A DNA stretch of 64,000 bases from Eulemur rufifrons (GCF_041146395.1 NC_090990.1:46386001-46450000), one strand, 5' to 3'. Shown: positions 30,841 to 43,981, counted from the stretch's first letter. Numbers and translations are program-made. Notes: generated by a model not told the origin, from the sequence alone.

Positions 30841-32234
30841 AAGAGGTTTGGGGAAGCCAAAAAGTGGCAAATGATCAGTATTGTGGGAGTGCGTTTTGTT
30901 TTGGGGTGTTACATAGTACCATAATGTTGGCAGGGGCTTTGGGGGAACCTGACCTTGGTCAGTCTTCATCTTTGTCTCTCTGAGATGTTGCCTCTTGAGT
31001 GTGGTGAGCCCATGCAGGTCACCATGGACTCCAGCTCCTCCCAACCACAAGAGCAACATGCCACATCCTCCCTCTCTCCTTCCTCCACCCACCACTCTGG
31101 GCTGGGAAGCCTGTAGGCCAACACATGTCTGTTTTCCTAGACAGTCCATGTGGCCATTTCTACTCTGGCCTATTCTGGCTTTACACAGACTCTCTCTTGA
31201 CTTCCTCTAGCCTGTTTGGACTTTCTGCTCTCCCCTCTCACCCAAGGCTTGACCTAAGGTGGGGCAGATGCAGGTACATTTCCAGGTACCCCCTATGTCT
31301 GAGTGCACCTTGCTTCCCCTCTGATATTTTACCTTTCCCAGTCTGGAGAATCTTTTTTTTTGCTGCTGCTGCTGTTTTGTTCTGAAGGCAGGACAGTCTG
31401 GCTTGACATCTATATCTCCAAATCTACTGCTCATGCCCCGGCTTAGGCTTTTGAAACTCAGAAGCCATGCAATTGACCCTTTGTTTTCTGCATCCTTCTT
31501 GCCATCCCTCTTCTGAGGAAGAAGGCATAGAACACAGAAGCCATTCATCAAATCAGAGGAAGGTTTATTATAGGATAACAGGAAATACTGAGAAGCAAAA
31601 ACAACAAAAAGTTAATATAAAAATATTATCCTGCAACATTACTGCTTTTGCTTGTGTATATTTTAAATGTTTTTAGTAACTAAATCAGATTAGGGTGTAG
31701 TGTAAAAACCAAAAAACCAAAAGCAGTTACTTAATGAGGTAGTGAGATCTCCATCAATGAAGGTATTCAAACAGAGGCAGAATGGCTATCTATTAAGGAT
31801 GTAGTAAATGGAACTTCTCCACTGGTGGGAGGTAGGATGAGATGATGTTTAAAGGTCTATTCTAAAGTTAATATTTCATTCTTTATTTTTTATTACATTT
31901 TTTCTTTGCTCCACAGATTTTGGCATCGTAATGGGAATATTCTGAGGTCCCTAGTAATTATAAAAATTTAAAATGGCCTCCCTGGTTTCCAATAAATCAG
32001 TCAACATTTTTAATAGAACTTGTTCTGAATGCCCAAGATTGGCCATTTCTAATTCTGTTGGTTCTATTGGCTTTGGCACAACTCTTTCTGTTACAATGGC
32101 TTTATTGTTCTTTTCAGTTTCTTCTGGCCTTTGCCCTATAAATCTTCTATGGAGTGGGTGTTTGCTTATGTTTCCCGGGTGAAGAGGAAAAAGCATTGCT
32201 CTTACCCAAGTTTGGAGAAAGCATCTTGAAAAAG
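30841..32234. other. Unique sequence; one weak protein-like minus frame at 31951-32196
   Basis: No repeat family recognised. The minus frame 32196-31951 (81 codons) has a mixed, charged, protein-like composition (ETEKNNKAIVTERVVPKP, then a leucine-rich tail) but is short, has no recognised domain and no paired splice sites that I would trust. It is recorded as a possibility, not as a gene. Confidence 0.35.
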
Positions 32235-32375
32235 ACTAAAGAAGCAGTGGACTTGAAGTAAAGGAACATGTATTTCAGCCTTAGACATGGTTCTTTCTAG
32301 CTATGGGAAGCTGAGAAGTTATTTAATCTCTCTGAGCTTCAGTTTCTTATATGCAAAGAGAGATAGTCCCTATTG
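32235..32375 (+). repeat. MIR SINE, sense
   Basis: gtatttcagccttagacatg, ttctttctagctatgggaag, aagttatttaatctctctga and gcttcagtttcttatatgca in MIR sense order. Confidence 0.65.
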
Positions 32376-33019
32376 TATCGGTGCAATCAAAATTAAGCAA
32401 AAACAATGAGTCCGGGTATGATTTGATCCTGAAGTCACAGTGTCAAGGCTCCATCTCCATTTCCCTGCCATTCTCTCCACCCGGTCCTTCTCTGTGGGTC
32501 AGCTCCCTTCCCCTCCACCTGGCCCAGTCCCTCCTGGCTGCCTCCCCATGTGTTAGCAAAAACAACAGCAGCGTTTTCAGGCCTCTCCTCCACACACTGC
32601 ACCCTCCAAAGGAAGAAGACTGGTCTCTTCCAGTAGTTACCACAGATGAAAGAGGAAACTTCTTTCCTGGAAATGGCAGCAAGTGTCTCCTCACACCTCA
32701 TTAGCCAGACTAGGTCACATGGCCTTGTGGCCCGGAGTGGTGGAGCTGAACAACTGAAACCAACCAGAACTTCCTCTGGAGGCAAGGTAGAGGCCATCCC
32801 ATCCAGAGACGAAAGCAAAGCCTAGGAAGGGACTCCCCTCCAAATGATGACCTGGGTGCTTTTTCTGGGAGAAAGAGAAGGAGAAATGGAAGCTGGGGAA
32901 TCATCCACCAAGTGGTCCATCTCCCTACACAACTCACTAGGTTAACCTAAAAGTCACATGAGATTGGGAAAATGACAGTGCCCTATACCTGGAAAATGCC
33001 AGACACTGACACGTAAAGT
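32376..33019. other. Unique sequence, nothing recognised
   Basis: Overlapping GC-rich frames at 32351-32937 on both strands show no domains. Confidence 0.4.
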
Positions 33020-33135
33020 ACCATCAGAAGACTGATTTGATTTCTGGCCCTATCAGACTCTGAGCCTTGGTTTCCCCATCTATCAAATGGGGATGTCACC
33101 TAATAATGGAACATGCCGACAAATATTTATTTATT
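33020..33135 (+). repeat. MIR fragment, sense
   Basis: tttctggccctatcagactc, tgagccttggtttccccatc and tatcaaatggggatgtcacc correspond to the MIR core in sense. Confidence 0.6.
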
Positions 33136-33685
33136 ATAAATTATTTTTAGCTGAACCATGCTAGAATTGAGTCAGCTGTTAAAAAAACAGTTTGAGCTGG
33201 TAAATGTGAAGATCTAGTTTGCAACCTTAAGAAAACCACCCTAGGCACATCAATAAGTTTTGAGTAACCATGCTGCTGAGATTTCAGATGGAAGGAATGC
33301 TTTGTGAACCAAATTTTTAGTAACATATAGAAAATCAAATTCATCTGTGCATAAGTCATCATGCCCTGAACCCTTAATCTCCATATCTCTGATGCAGAAA
33401 GATTAATCTTGGAAGGAATAACTGACAACCTATTGCCTCAGGCTGCAGAGAAAATGAAAATGTCCCCTACAAATGTGATTCATATTACAATACTTATGCA
33501 TGTTCTGCGCTATCCAGTCTTGTTCAAATGAAAGGAACTTAGTCAACTATTCTGTTGGAGGGTACAATTTTTTTTTTTTTCATATTGTATCACTCTCAGA
33601 ACTGTTAGAAGATAAAAAGAGGACTGTTTCTTGCTAACACAATCTTATCTAGGAGCCAGGCATTCCTAGGGAGTAGTATGGCTGG
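33136..33685. other. Unique sequence with a T run
   Basis: Poly-T at 33569-33580. The minus 93-codon frame has no domain. Nothing recognised. Confidence 0.4.
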
Positions 33686-33689
33686 TGGG

Positions 33690-33865
33690 ATTTTTGTCAG
33701 ATTGTCCTATGACCAAATCCTGACTCAATTATTTACTTAACCTCTCCAAGCTTCAGTGTTCTCATTAGGAAAGTTGGGGTGATAACATTACCCACCTCAC
33801 TGTAAGAAATAAACGAGATAATATACGTTCAACGCATAAAAGAAAACCTAACGCATTGAAAACAT
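33690..33865 (+). repeat. MIR SINE, sense
   Basis: aaatcctgactcaattattt, acttaacctctccaagcttc, agtgttctcattaggaaagt, tggggtgataacattaccca and cgagataatatacgttc in MIR sense order. Confidence 0.7.
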
Positions 33866-34504
33866 TAGCCATCACTACATTTGGATTTCTGAGAAAGAAG
33901 GAATGCATACTGGAAAAGTACCATGCTAGGTTGAGGTACATTCTGGTTTTAGACCTTGCTCCATCATGGCTTGTAAGTTTCAATATATGAGGGACCTGGA
34001 ACAAGAGTACAGATAGGGGTGTTGGCTCATGGCTAACCCCTTCTCTTCCTACCCCCAACTCAGTCCTGCACTGCGAGGGGCTTTGTGCACATGCTTGGAC
34101 ATCCCAAACTGTATTCCAAGGCCCGTCTATTCCCTCTACCCCCAGTGCAAAGACTACGCCTTGCAATTAGGCGTCTATACACCTGTGGCAAAGCTTGCCA
34201 TTGCCATGGGAGATACACAGGTAAAGGACTCTGCAAGCCATGAAAGCAAGTTGGGACAATTTGGCCAGGAACTTCAGGATACCTGGAACCAGTAGCATGG
34301 CCTGTAAAGGCTGGTCACATCCCAGTGGCCCCATGGACATCTCAGCCTGTGGGGAGGGTACAACTACAGGAAGGTCAAAGAAAGGACCCTTTAAAATATG
34401 AGACCCCAGAGAGGAGCCCCAGTTGCCTGGATCTAAGACTGGTACTGATTTCATCTCTTGGAAACACGTCCTTTAGAAAATGAGTGCCTAGGGCTATCCA
34501 TTTT
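33866..34504. other. Unique sequence, nothing recognised
   Basis: Frames at 33765-34454 on both strands are overlapping shadows. No domain or repeat seen. Confidence 0.4.
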
Positions 34505-34628
34505 ATTTTTTAATAACAGCTTCATTGAGATATAATTAACATACGATACAATTCCCACATTTAAAGTGTATAAATGCAATGGTTTTCAGTATATTCGCAG
34601 AGTTGTGCAACCAGCACCACACTCAACA
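34505..34628 (-). repeat. L1M 3'-UTR fragment, antisense
   Basis: ttttttaataacagcttcat, tgagatataattaacatacg, tttaaagtgtataaatgcaa and gttgtgcaaccagcaccaca. The same text opens the much longer antisense L1M at 60385, which confirms family and orientation. Confidence 0.7.
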
Positions 34629-35382
<754 letters not shown>

Positions 35383-35393
35383 GGCCTCCTCAG

Positions 35394-36580
35394 GTTTTTT
35401 AATAGTCATTTTATCAGTTAAAGCAACAACAACCACAAACCTGGCATCTCCGTAATTACACACAACTATCCTTCACTATCTGAATATATCAGTTCCTGTG
35501 TTGGGATAGTACCTTCAGATAGGGAGGAGTATCAGGTTAGCCAAATCTATTTGGTCCCTGAGCTCCTGACATCAAGCAGTCAGAGTTTGGATAGCAAAGA
35601 ATTCATCTTAAAATACATCTGAATTGATTCAGTTCTTCAGTTTGGGTAGCAAGGATAGCTCTATATTTATTTAAAATTATATTTGTGTATTCCTGTACTG
35701 AAATATTATGACATTATAAAAATCACACAACATAGGCATTTTTAATAGAAGAAATAAAAATAAATGCAATAGAAGGTCTCATCATGGTGCTAGTTCCATG
35801 GGGTGTGTGTCCCTGCTTTGGGATCATTCTGATGGGCTGAGAATCAGGAGCAGCCGAGGGTGCCTGTGCACAGTGCAGATAAAACAGTCTGATCTGTCTC
35901 ACTGATTCTCAGCGTAGGTCTCTGCTCTCGTATATATTCACAGCTATTAGCATGGCTAATGCTTGGGATGACTGCCTTTTCTTCTTGTAGCCTCATTTTA
36001 TCACTTTATAAGTTTTGATGGTATTAGCAAATTTGTAATAGCTTCTGCCTTCTCTGCTTCACAGTAGATCAAACATTAGCACGTTAAATGGGCAGTTTAT
36101 GATTTCTCCTTAAAATAGAATCCTAATTGTGTTTAAAACTACCTTCTCCCTGGGTAGTTTTTCAGTAATAATTGCCAAAATGCTGAAAGGTTTCTGTCCT
36201 TCAAGAAGTAACTATGTAAGTCTGGCCCCGTCTGGCCTCGTACTGAATTGCAAAAAAGCATCTGGCCTTTTCTGGCCCAGAGAGAGACGATCAGGACTTT
36301 ACACGCAGACTACAGTTAGTTGCCAGTGTATTTGAGGCTCTCAATTTAATCCAACCAATATTTCTGAAGAGCTTACCATCTTACAAGATGGTAAGTCTGA
36401 GCCTGAGGTTCCAGTTTATGTTAGAATTGGTTAGGGAAGTGATTGTTTATGTGGGAATCGGCTTAATATATAAGAACCAGGTCTTCAAATAACATTCACA
36501 TTTTTCATTTCATCTTCATATCTGAAAGGAAAATTGGCTTGCCTATTATAGTGGTCTTCAAATGTTTTTCATTGTACTTG
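35394..36580. other. Repeat-poor AT-rich block, candidate conserved non-coding DNA
   Basis: About 1.2 kb with no recognised transposon. Contains several gctaat/attagc and taataat strings. The + frame 36129-36335 has no domain. No coding claim is made. Confidence 0.35.
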
Positions 36581-36593
36581 AAGATTGTACTTT

Positions 36594-36687
36594 TTGGGGG
36601 GAAAGGTGGTACATGGGCAACGTATGTAGCCTGCAATTCTGTATCCCCCATAACAATAAGATGAATAAAAAAAAAAAAGAAAAAAAA
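36594..36687 (+). mobile_element. Extremely 5'-truncated young L1 (94-bp stub)
   Basis: ggtacatgggcaacgtatgt, agcctgcaattctgtatccc, ccataacaataagatgaata and a poly-A tail are the last roughly 65 bases of the L1 that ends at 62388 (there in reverse). A perfect 13-base duplication AAGATTGTACTTT flanks it (36581-36593, 36688-36700). It is therefore a true insertion of the same young family, not a chance A-rich tract. Confidence 0.9.
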
Positions 36688-36834
36688 AAGATTGTACTTT
36701 AAAATATACCATGTGAAAGAGAGGAGAGTTCTCCAGTTGAGAGGGACAGAAGCCCCAGGTCCCAGCTACTTGGCCTTCTGTTCCCCAGGGCTCATGTTCC
36801 ACTTCTTTGTAGAGCAGAAGGAAAGAGCTAGGGG

Positions 36835-36990
36835 CCCAGAGGCTAAAAATCTCAGCTCTGCAAGAAACAACATGTCTGTGTGACTTTGAGCAGGGTACTC
36901 AAGCCCTCTGTGCCTCTGTCTGCTTATTTTAAAGATATAACCCATGGTATCTACTTCCCAGAGTGATTAGGAGTCTAAATGAAAATTCTG
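36835..36990 (+). repeat. MIR SINE, sense
   Basis: aaatctcagctctgcaagaa, atgtctgtgtgactttgagc, tactcaagccctctgtgcct and tctgtctgcttattttaaag in MIR sense order. Confidence 0.75.
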
Positions 36991-39361
36991 GCTTCTTGTT
37001 TTACTTAGTCATTCTGCTGCAATCAGAACCAAGCTTCCTGGGCACGAAGGGGGCGACCATGGCAATTGCTCAGCCCAAGTCAATGCAGGCAGGGGAGGAG
37101 AGAGCCTGAGGCTCCTTTGGGCAGCAACACCAATGGGTAAAGCAGACAGAAAACTTGCATCTGCAGCTGCAAGCATTATGACCTATACTGACTTCTTCCT
37201 GTCAGTGAGAGAAACCACAGGGCCTCAGTACCCCAGATGTTCTCCATAAGACCTTACCCACTAGTCTGGTTTCTCCTAAATGTATTAATAACTTACTTTG
37301 TTTCTAATAACTAAATGCTGTCTTTCCCTCCTCCCATAAACGTCCCTTTCCAAATTCTCCTTCTGATCTGTATGACCCGACTCAATGAAAATGACTGTGA
37401 ATATGCCTTGAAATTATCACAAACTGTGTGCATTAGTTACTATTGCTGTGTTTCATACATGTTTCCAGAAATTCCATGTATCACACCTTCTGACATTCAT
37501 TTATCATTGGCTTCGATCTGTTTCATTCCTCCTTTGTGACTGACCTACACCTCATCTATTCCTCTTTAGCTTTTGAAACCTAAATCCAAGACAGACCTAT
37601 ATAGCTGGTGCCCCAGCAAGTAGACTTAGCTTTCATTGCTCTGTCCTTTGTTCCCCCACCAGCCAGTTTTGTTTTCCCAGAGTGGAGCCAAAATTCCTTA
37701 CTAGATATGCTCTGCCTGGTAATCTTCTCACTAACAGGCCATCTGCCAATTGGAATCGTCAATTACTGTTGGCAGAGAGAACTCACAACCTTTCTCCAAC
37801 CACGAGGGTGGTGGGCATACCAGCCCTGGGTTCATTTCAGCAGCATGGCCCCTTCCTCCTCTCCATCTTCATGGGGGGGTGGGGGGGAAGGGGCTCAGAA
37901 TCTGCATTGTTTTGTGAAGAGGATAATGGTCAAGGTCTTTGCTGGCATTTTTTCTATAGGCAGCCGCAGGGAGGTAGAGCCTGTGAATAGGGAGTACGGG
38001 CAGCTGATGGCTAGAGCTGTGGGTCTCCCTTCAACCTGGGGACCCTCAGGCTCTGCAGCTGGAGGAGACTCAGCCAGAAGGTGTAGGCGAAGGGCGGTAG
38101 ATGGGGCAGGCAGCTCATTGCCCAGGCCTGACACTTCAACCCCCAAAAGCATCATAGGCATATGCCAACAACTCCACCTTCCTCTGGAAAGGGTGAGTTA
38201 CCGACTGTAAAGGAAACACAAATAATGGAGGTTATTTCCATGCAAAGACAACGTGAGACAGGGTTCTCTTTTAGGTGTAAGTCTTATCAACAATGGCTTC
38301 TTTAAGTGCTTCCAAAGTGTCTATCCATTAGGGCCAAAGGAGGAGCTTTGATTCTCCCTCGGAGGAGAGAGCAGTTTAATAAATCAGCAAGTGGATGGAG
38401 CCTCTAAATTCAATAATTGTGAAGTGCAGATAAATCACTGCTGTCAATGCTGACTTTAGACTTTATTCTTTCAAAACACTTAGATTCAAACAGCGCTATG
38501 TCTACCCAGCAACTGGACACACACAGCTCATGGCCCCCAGGCACTGGGCTAGAATGTCCCCCACAGTGGGACCTCATTTCTAGCTGCCTGTTGGGAAGTG
38601 AAGACAGAGGAAGGAGGTTGAATTACAGCCTGAGCACTGACCCATTCTAGTGACAGAGAGATTGCGGAAGCTCAAAGTGAATAATTCATTGTCCTGTTTG
38701 GCTGTGTGTTAGGTTTCCTCCCTGGAGCTGCTGGTGCAAAGGAGAAGAGGCTCTGGCGTCTTACCCCAGCTGCACAACTGGGCCTTCCAACACATTATTT
38801 GTGGTTGATTTGCTCACCAGCAACACGAGGGCATGAACAATGGTACGTGATCAAAGCTGGAAGTTTAGCAGACTCCAGTTGAGCCAAGACTGGGAGGATA
38901 TTTCCATTTACTCCCTCAGATTCTTCCCCATAGAATATGTGGTATTTCTACCCCCTCCATTCAACGCTAAGTAAGTTTCATGCGAAATGCAAGAAAGTGC
39001 AGCCCTTATATTTATAAACATGTCAACTTGCAAATGGTTGGATAGATATTTGAATTATTGATTGTTAAATATTTAAGCTGAATTCCTCATCCATCAGTTC
39101 TCATGAGAAGCCAGGGGACAGATTTACGATGCCGGAGTTTTTCTGGTTAGTTGGCAGTTGGCATCTCTATTAATTATAGCTCACACGGTAGGTTCCGCAG
39201 CATTCATTGCAGGCACTCAGAACCCGCGTCTCCATTATTCCTTTTAAAGAGGGTTTGTGCAATAAGAGCCCCTGAAGTGAAACGAAAAAGTAACGTGCCA
39301 TCTCTGAATTATGGCTGCCCCTTTCGGAGGTTTGGGTGGGTCTGGTTGTGTCCCTGACTAT
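36991..39361. other. Repeat-poor 2.4-kb block, candidate conserved non-coding DNA
   Basis: No transposon recognised. The 200-codon + frame at 37608-38210 starts in unique sequence and has G-rich low-complexity middle (SSWGGGGEGA) with no domain, and open frames overlap it in two registers, so I do not call a gene. The 38220-39330 part has a conserved-looking texture (caataattgtgaagtgcaga, cagcattcattgcaggcact) but no identified function. Confidence 0.35.
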
Positions 39362-39530
39362 AGGGTGGTTAAAAGAGCAAGATTTTCAGAGGCAGACGGA
39401 CCTGGATTTCAGTTCTAGCTCCCTCGCTTTCTCATTCTGTGAACCTGAACACTTTCCTTCATATCTCCGAATCCCAATTTCTTTATCTAAAAAAAGTTTC
39501 TTGATTCTGTTTCATTAATGAAATAAAAAT
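39362..39530 (+). repeat. MIR SINE, sense
   Basis: aagagcaagattttcagagg, gacggacctggatttcagtt, ctagctccctcgctttctca and tctccgaatcccaatttctt match the MIR sense order. Confidence 0.7.
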
Positions 39531-39734
39531 AACGACTCCTGCTCATGCTTCTCCTCACTCCTGACTCGTGACCAACCCTGGTGCTTCCCCGTGTGGCCCT
39601 GTGTGGCTTGGAATGCCCTCTCCTCTTGGGGACTGTAATAAACTATTTTTCCAATGGCAACCACCTCCTGATCTGTTGGTTTCACCATACCTCGATAAAA
39701 ATAAAACCTACATTTAAACACACACACATATATA

Positions 39735-39950
39735 ATAATGGGCACCATTTATCAGCCCCTTGCTACATGCCAGACACAGTTCTAAGTGTTTTACATATAT
39801 TAACTTGTTTAATTCTCACACTAACCCTTTGAGGTATGTACTATTTATTAGCCCCACTTTATAGCTCAGAAAACTGAGGCACCAAAAGTTTAAGGAAACT
39901 GTCTGAGTTCACATGGCTAGTAAGTTGGTAGAATTGGGTTTTGAAGCCCT
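39735..39950 (-). repeat. MIR SINE, antisense, nearly full length
   Basis: tgggcaccatttatcagccc, cttgctacatgccagacaca, ttctaagtgttttacatata, tgtttaattctcacactaac, cactttatagctcagaaaac and tgaggcaccaaaagtttaag. This is the reversed MIR from 3' end to 5' end. Confidence 0.85.
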
Positions 39951-39959
39951 GGGTTAATG

Positions 39960-40140
39960 AAACTTTCTGTAGTGAAAGAAATATATTCTATTTGTGCTGC
40001 CTAAGTTGTAGCGTTAGCTACATATGGTCATTGAGTACTTTCAATGGGACTGAGGAACTGAATTTTCAATTTTATATGAATTTAAGTAATTTAAATACCC
40101 ACATGTGGCCAGTGGCAACTGTATTGGGCAGCACAGGTTT
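39960..40140. repeat. hAT-type non-autonomous DNA element (MER5-like)
   Basis: agctacatatggtcattgag, tactttcaatgggactgagg, aactgaattttcaattttat, acccacatgtggccagtggc and aactgtattgggcagcacag match a common palindromic hAT relic (...cacatgtggctagtggctaccgtattggac...). Family name uncertain. Confidence 0.6.
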
Positions 40141-40602
40141 AGACCCTGTACCTCTAACCACTACATACGCCATAGGAAAATGAAATAGGCTTTTTTCCTG
40201 CAGGACTTCTCAGAGCCCGTGTGTGTTGATAGACATTGTGAAACTCAAAGAGGAAACAGAACCTACCCAAGGGGATACAATCTCTTGTGATCACTGCAGA
40301 TGGCAGATGACCTCTACTCTCTCAAGGACATGTCTGGGGGACGGACACCTGCAGCTGGAGCAGGTGTCTGCCATGCAGTGTGATAGAGGCTGCCCAGGCC
40401 CCAGGTACTTTCCTGAAAGGTCCACTATGGGAATCAGTCCTCCGGCACAGAAAGAAAAACATTTCACCCCAAGCATACACAGGTGGTAAAAGGGAAACCT
40501 TATCCCAGAAACACATAGTTATTTTAACACAGAACAGATTAAATAATTTGAATTAATTAAGACACAAACTTTACAAATTACAGATTTGCACTTTACTTAC
40601 AT

Positions 40603-40777
40603 CAGTGCTACTCAAAGTGTGGTCCCCACAAGCAGCAGCAGCAGCACTGCCCAGAAACTAGTCAGAAGCAAATTACGAGCCCACTCCAGACCTAATGAAT
40701 CAAACCCTGGGGGTGGGGCCCAGCAATCATGTCTTAACAAGTCCTCCAGGTGACTCATTCAAGTTTGAGATCAGCTA
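40603..40777. repeat. hAT-Charlie non-autonomous element (MER5/MER20-like)
   Basis: Starts cagtgctactcaaagtgtgg, tccccacaagcagcagcagc, ends tcaagtttgagatcagctac. The middle has ctgggggtggggcccagcaa and ccaggtgactcattc. The terminal repeats are short and of the CAGxGxTxCTCAA type. A (CAG)4-5 run at 40631-40648 is internal. Confidence 0.7.
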
Positions 40778-40782
40778 CATAA

Positions 40783-40910
40783 ATGATCTAATTTAATCTA
40801 TGGAGCTGGAGGAAGAGAGGCCCAGGGAATTCAGTAACACACTCAAAGTTACACTGCAGAAAAATTTACAGAGCTGGAGCCTGAACACAGTTCTTAACCA
40901 GCAGATGGTA
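40783..40910 (-). repeat. MIR fragment, antisense
   Basis: gatctaatttaatctatgga, gagaggcccagggaattcag, taacacactcaaagttacac and tgcagaaaaatttacag in reversed MIR order. Confidence 0.55.
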
Positions 40911-41624
40911 TCTGCCCAAGGTCTTCCAGATTTCCGGGGAGAGCCCCAGCTGCAGGCTGGCCCTCTGTGCTTGCCCAGGACTTGGTGGGGCAGTGACCAA
41001 GGCGCAAATGAGCCCTACCTCCCCTTCCCACCTCGCTTCCTGTCCCTACCTTGTCAACAGGTACACAGTAAGCAGCACTTTCCTTCCTTTCCTCATTCTC
41101 CCTCCTAAGGCTTTTGTACAGCCCCAGCCTGTCACCTGGGAAAGTAGAAATTTAATAGGCGGAATGGGGGAGGGGGAGGGGAATGGGTTCCAGGAATGAG
41201 TGGGAAATGCTGGGTTAAACAAAGTTAAGTGGTTTTCTTTATTTCAGGTCTTTTCAGAGCTTGGACCCTGTAAATCTGTGAAGCTGCACAAGGGAGGACA
41301 GGGTGTGCAGCATTCACCAACTCACACGGTGAGGGAGCCTTTTTATTATATTCAGAGGACATTTCAGTAGACTCGTGTTCTGTAAGGGACAGGTCCTCCC
41401 CTCATGGAAACAGAGCAGAAGCCCCAAGTGGATAGGACAAAGGACAGGTAGATGCCGAGGGTCATGGTAAAGGACGGGGAAAATCCAGGACACAGAATTC
41501 CCCTTCCACCAGTCTGTGCCACCTCCAGTGCACCCTCAACTCAGCCCCATCAGACGTCTTTTTAAAGTGCCAAGTTTATTGAGCAGAGAAGGATAATGGT
41601 AGGGAAATATTAGTACTTGGAGGG
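40911..41624. other. Unique sequence, nothing recognised
   Basis: Includes a G-rich run (gcggaatgggggagggggag near 41158-41190). The 102-codon + frame has no domain. Confidence 0.4.
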
Positions 41625-41972
41625 TGGTATGGTCTGAATGTGTCTCCCAAAATTCATAAGGTGAAATTTAATCAACAATGGGATAGCATTAAGAGGTGGA
41701 GCCTTTGGGGTATGATTAAGTCCTGAGGGTAGAGCTTCCATGGATGGGATTAGTGACCTTTTCAAAGAGGTTGAAGGGAGCGCCCTAGGCCCTTTTTTGC
41801 CCTTGAAGGTGCTGTCTTGGAAGCAGAGACCAGACTATCACCAGACACTGAACCTGCCAATACCTTGATCTTGGACTTCCTAGCTTCCAGAAATATGAGA
41901 AATAAAACTCTATTATTTCTAGATTGCCCAGGCTGTGGTATTTGGTTATAGTATCATGAACAGACTAAGACA
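41625..41972 (+). repeat. MLT1-type MaLR LTR, sense, complete
   Basis: tggtatggtctgaatgtgtc, tcccaaaattcataaggtga, gatgggattagtgacctttt, atcttggacttcctagcttc, cagaaatatgagaaataaaa and gaacagactaagaca give the sense MLT1 order, with AATAAA. Flanked by GAGGG and GAGGA, a 5-base duplication with one mismatch. Opposite orientation to the other MaLR LTRs here. Confidence 0.85.
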
Positions 41973-42582
41973 GAGGATGAGACCCAACAGTGAGTGCCCC
42001 CATGGGAGTGCTGGAACTAAGTGCCGGAGGCCCTGCTGGGGCAGTTGTTAACCCTTTAGTTGCTGGATCATGGGGAGGTGGGAGGAGTCCCGGGTGGGTG
42101 AGGAGTCCCAGATGAGAATATAGGAATGCTGAGTCAAGGCATTCTGAGAATTCAGGACAAGAGCATTCTGCCAACTACAGAATTGTTTCAATATTTAACA
42201 ATTGACACAGCTATTCTGGTGCATGCCAGCTAAACATTAGCCCCGAATTCAGGAGCAGGCTTGAAGACATCTGGGTAGTATCATCAAAATAAAAAAATGT
42301 TTACAACTTTTGGGGACATGAGAAAATTGTTCTTTACATTAAATCAACTATATGCATTAATAAACACAAGATATTGTTCTATTATTCTATGACAGTTGTC
42401 AATATCTCAAATTTTGGTTAAAGATCAGGTGTCTTTTAATTTAGGCATCTGGTACCTCTACTTGGTGGACTCAAAAACCACATCTTTCCCTAAGAGTGTC
42501 ACACAGCCCAGGCAGAGGCTCCTGGCTTGGTTGGTTGCCCATAGTAGGACAAAGAATATTTAAATTAAACTTAAAAAGTCTT
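41973..42582. other. Unique sequence, nothing recognised
   Basis: No repeat or gene recognised. The short 69-codon minus frame is not gene-like. Confidence 0.4.
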
Positions 42583-42755
42583 GGTGCTGATGTTGGCTCT
42601 GACAGTTACTAGCTGTGTGGCCTTGGGAAAGTTATACACCTTCTCTGAGCCTCTTTTTTTCTCATGTGGAAATGGTGATAATCATAAGATAATTTCCATA
42701 AAAGCAGCTGATATAACCCATTGTACTTAACATGCTTTCAATAAATGTTGCAAGA
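42583..42755 (+). repeat. MIR SINE, sense
   Basis: gctctgacagttactagctg, tgtggccttgggaaagttat, acaccttctctgagcctctt and catgctttcaataaatgttg in MIR sense order. Confidence 0.8.
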
Positions 42756-43697
42756 ACTAAAAATTCGTTACAAAACCTAGGAAAGACTGCTAACTAATTA
42801 TCAAACTAAAAACCAACACGCACACATACATACCAGCTCATCCTGGGCCACAGGCCTCATCTGAGAAGTAGACAGTTGGTTTGGATTTGCATGTGGGAAA
42901 GATTCTGAGATTAACTGCCTCCCCAACTCTGTAGCCACGGCTTCAGTTAAGGAAAAGCAGATGTGTAGACAGGAAAGGAGGTACCAATTTGAATGACAAA
43001 ACTGGGCAGGAAGAATGCATTCATCACATGAAACACACACAAAACCCAGAAATGAACCCAGGCATATATGGTCCACTAATATTTGACAAGAATACACAAT
43101 GGGGAAAGGATAATTTCTTCAATAAATGGTGTTGGGAAAATTGAATATCCACGTGCAAAAGAATGAAATTGGATCTCTACCTTACACTACTCACAAAAAT
43201 TAACTAGAAATGAATCAAAAACTTAAGTGTAAGACCAGAAATTATAAAACTCCTAGAAGAAAACATGGGAAAAATCTCCTTGACATTGGTCTTGGCAATG
43301 ATTTTTTTGGATACAGCAGCAAAATCATGAGCAAAAGCAAAAATAAACAAGTAGGACTATATCAAACTAAAGAGCTTCTGCACATCAAAGGAAACTATCA
43401 ACAAAATGAAAAGACAACATATACAATGGTAGAAAATATTTGTAAACCATGTATCTGTTAAGGGTTTAATATTCAAAATATATAAGGAACTCATACAACT
43501 CAATAGCAAACAAACAAATAACTCAGTATTAAAATGAGGAAAAGACCTGAATAGACATTTTTCCAATGAAGACATGCAAATGACCAACAGGTACATGAAA
43601 AGGTGCTCACCATCACTAATCATCAGGAAAACGCATATCAAAACCACAACAAAACGTCACCTCACACTTGTTAGGATGGCTATTATCAAAAAGACAA

Positions 43698-43981
<284 letters not shown>

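Noticed and set aside
31360..31376. (GCT)n next to a T run at 31.35 kb
   Set aside because: About five units only; ordinary simple repeat.
37861..37890. G-rich run (ggggggtgggggggaagg) as a possible G-quadruplex
   Set aside because: It can fold as a G-quadruplex in principle, but such runs are common and nothing links it to a promoter or gene here.
37608..38210. 200-codon open frame on +
   Set aside because: No domain, poly-glycine low-complexity middle, overlapping open frames in other registers, no exon or promoter signals.
40631..40648. (CAG)n near 40.63 kb as a coding glutamine tract
   Set aside because: It lies inside a hAT-Charlie relic and is not in a usable frame.
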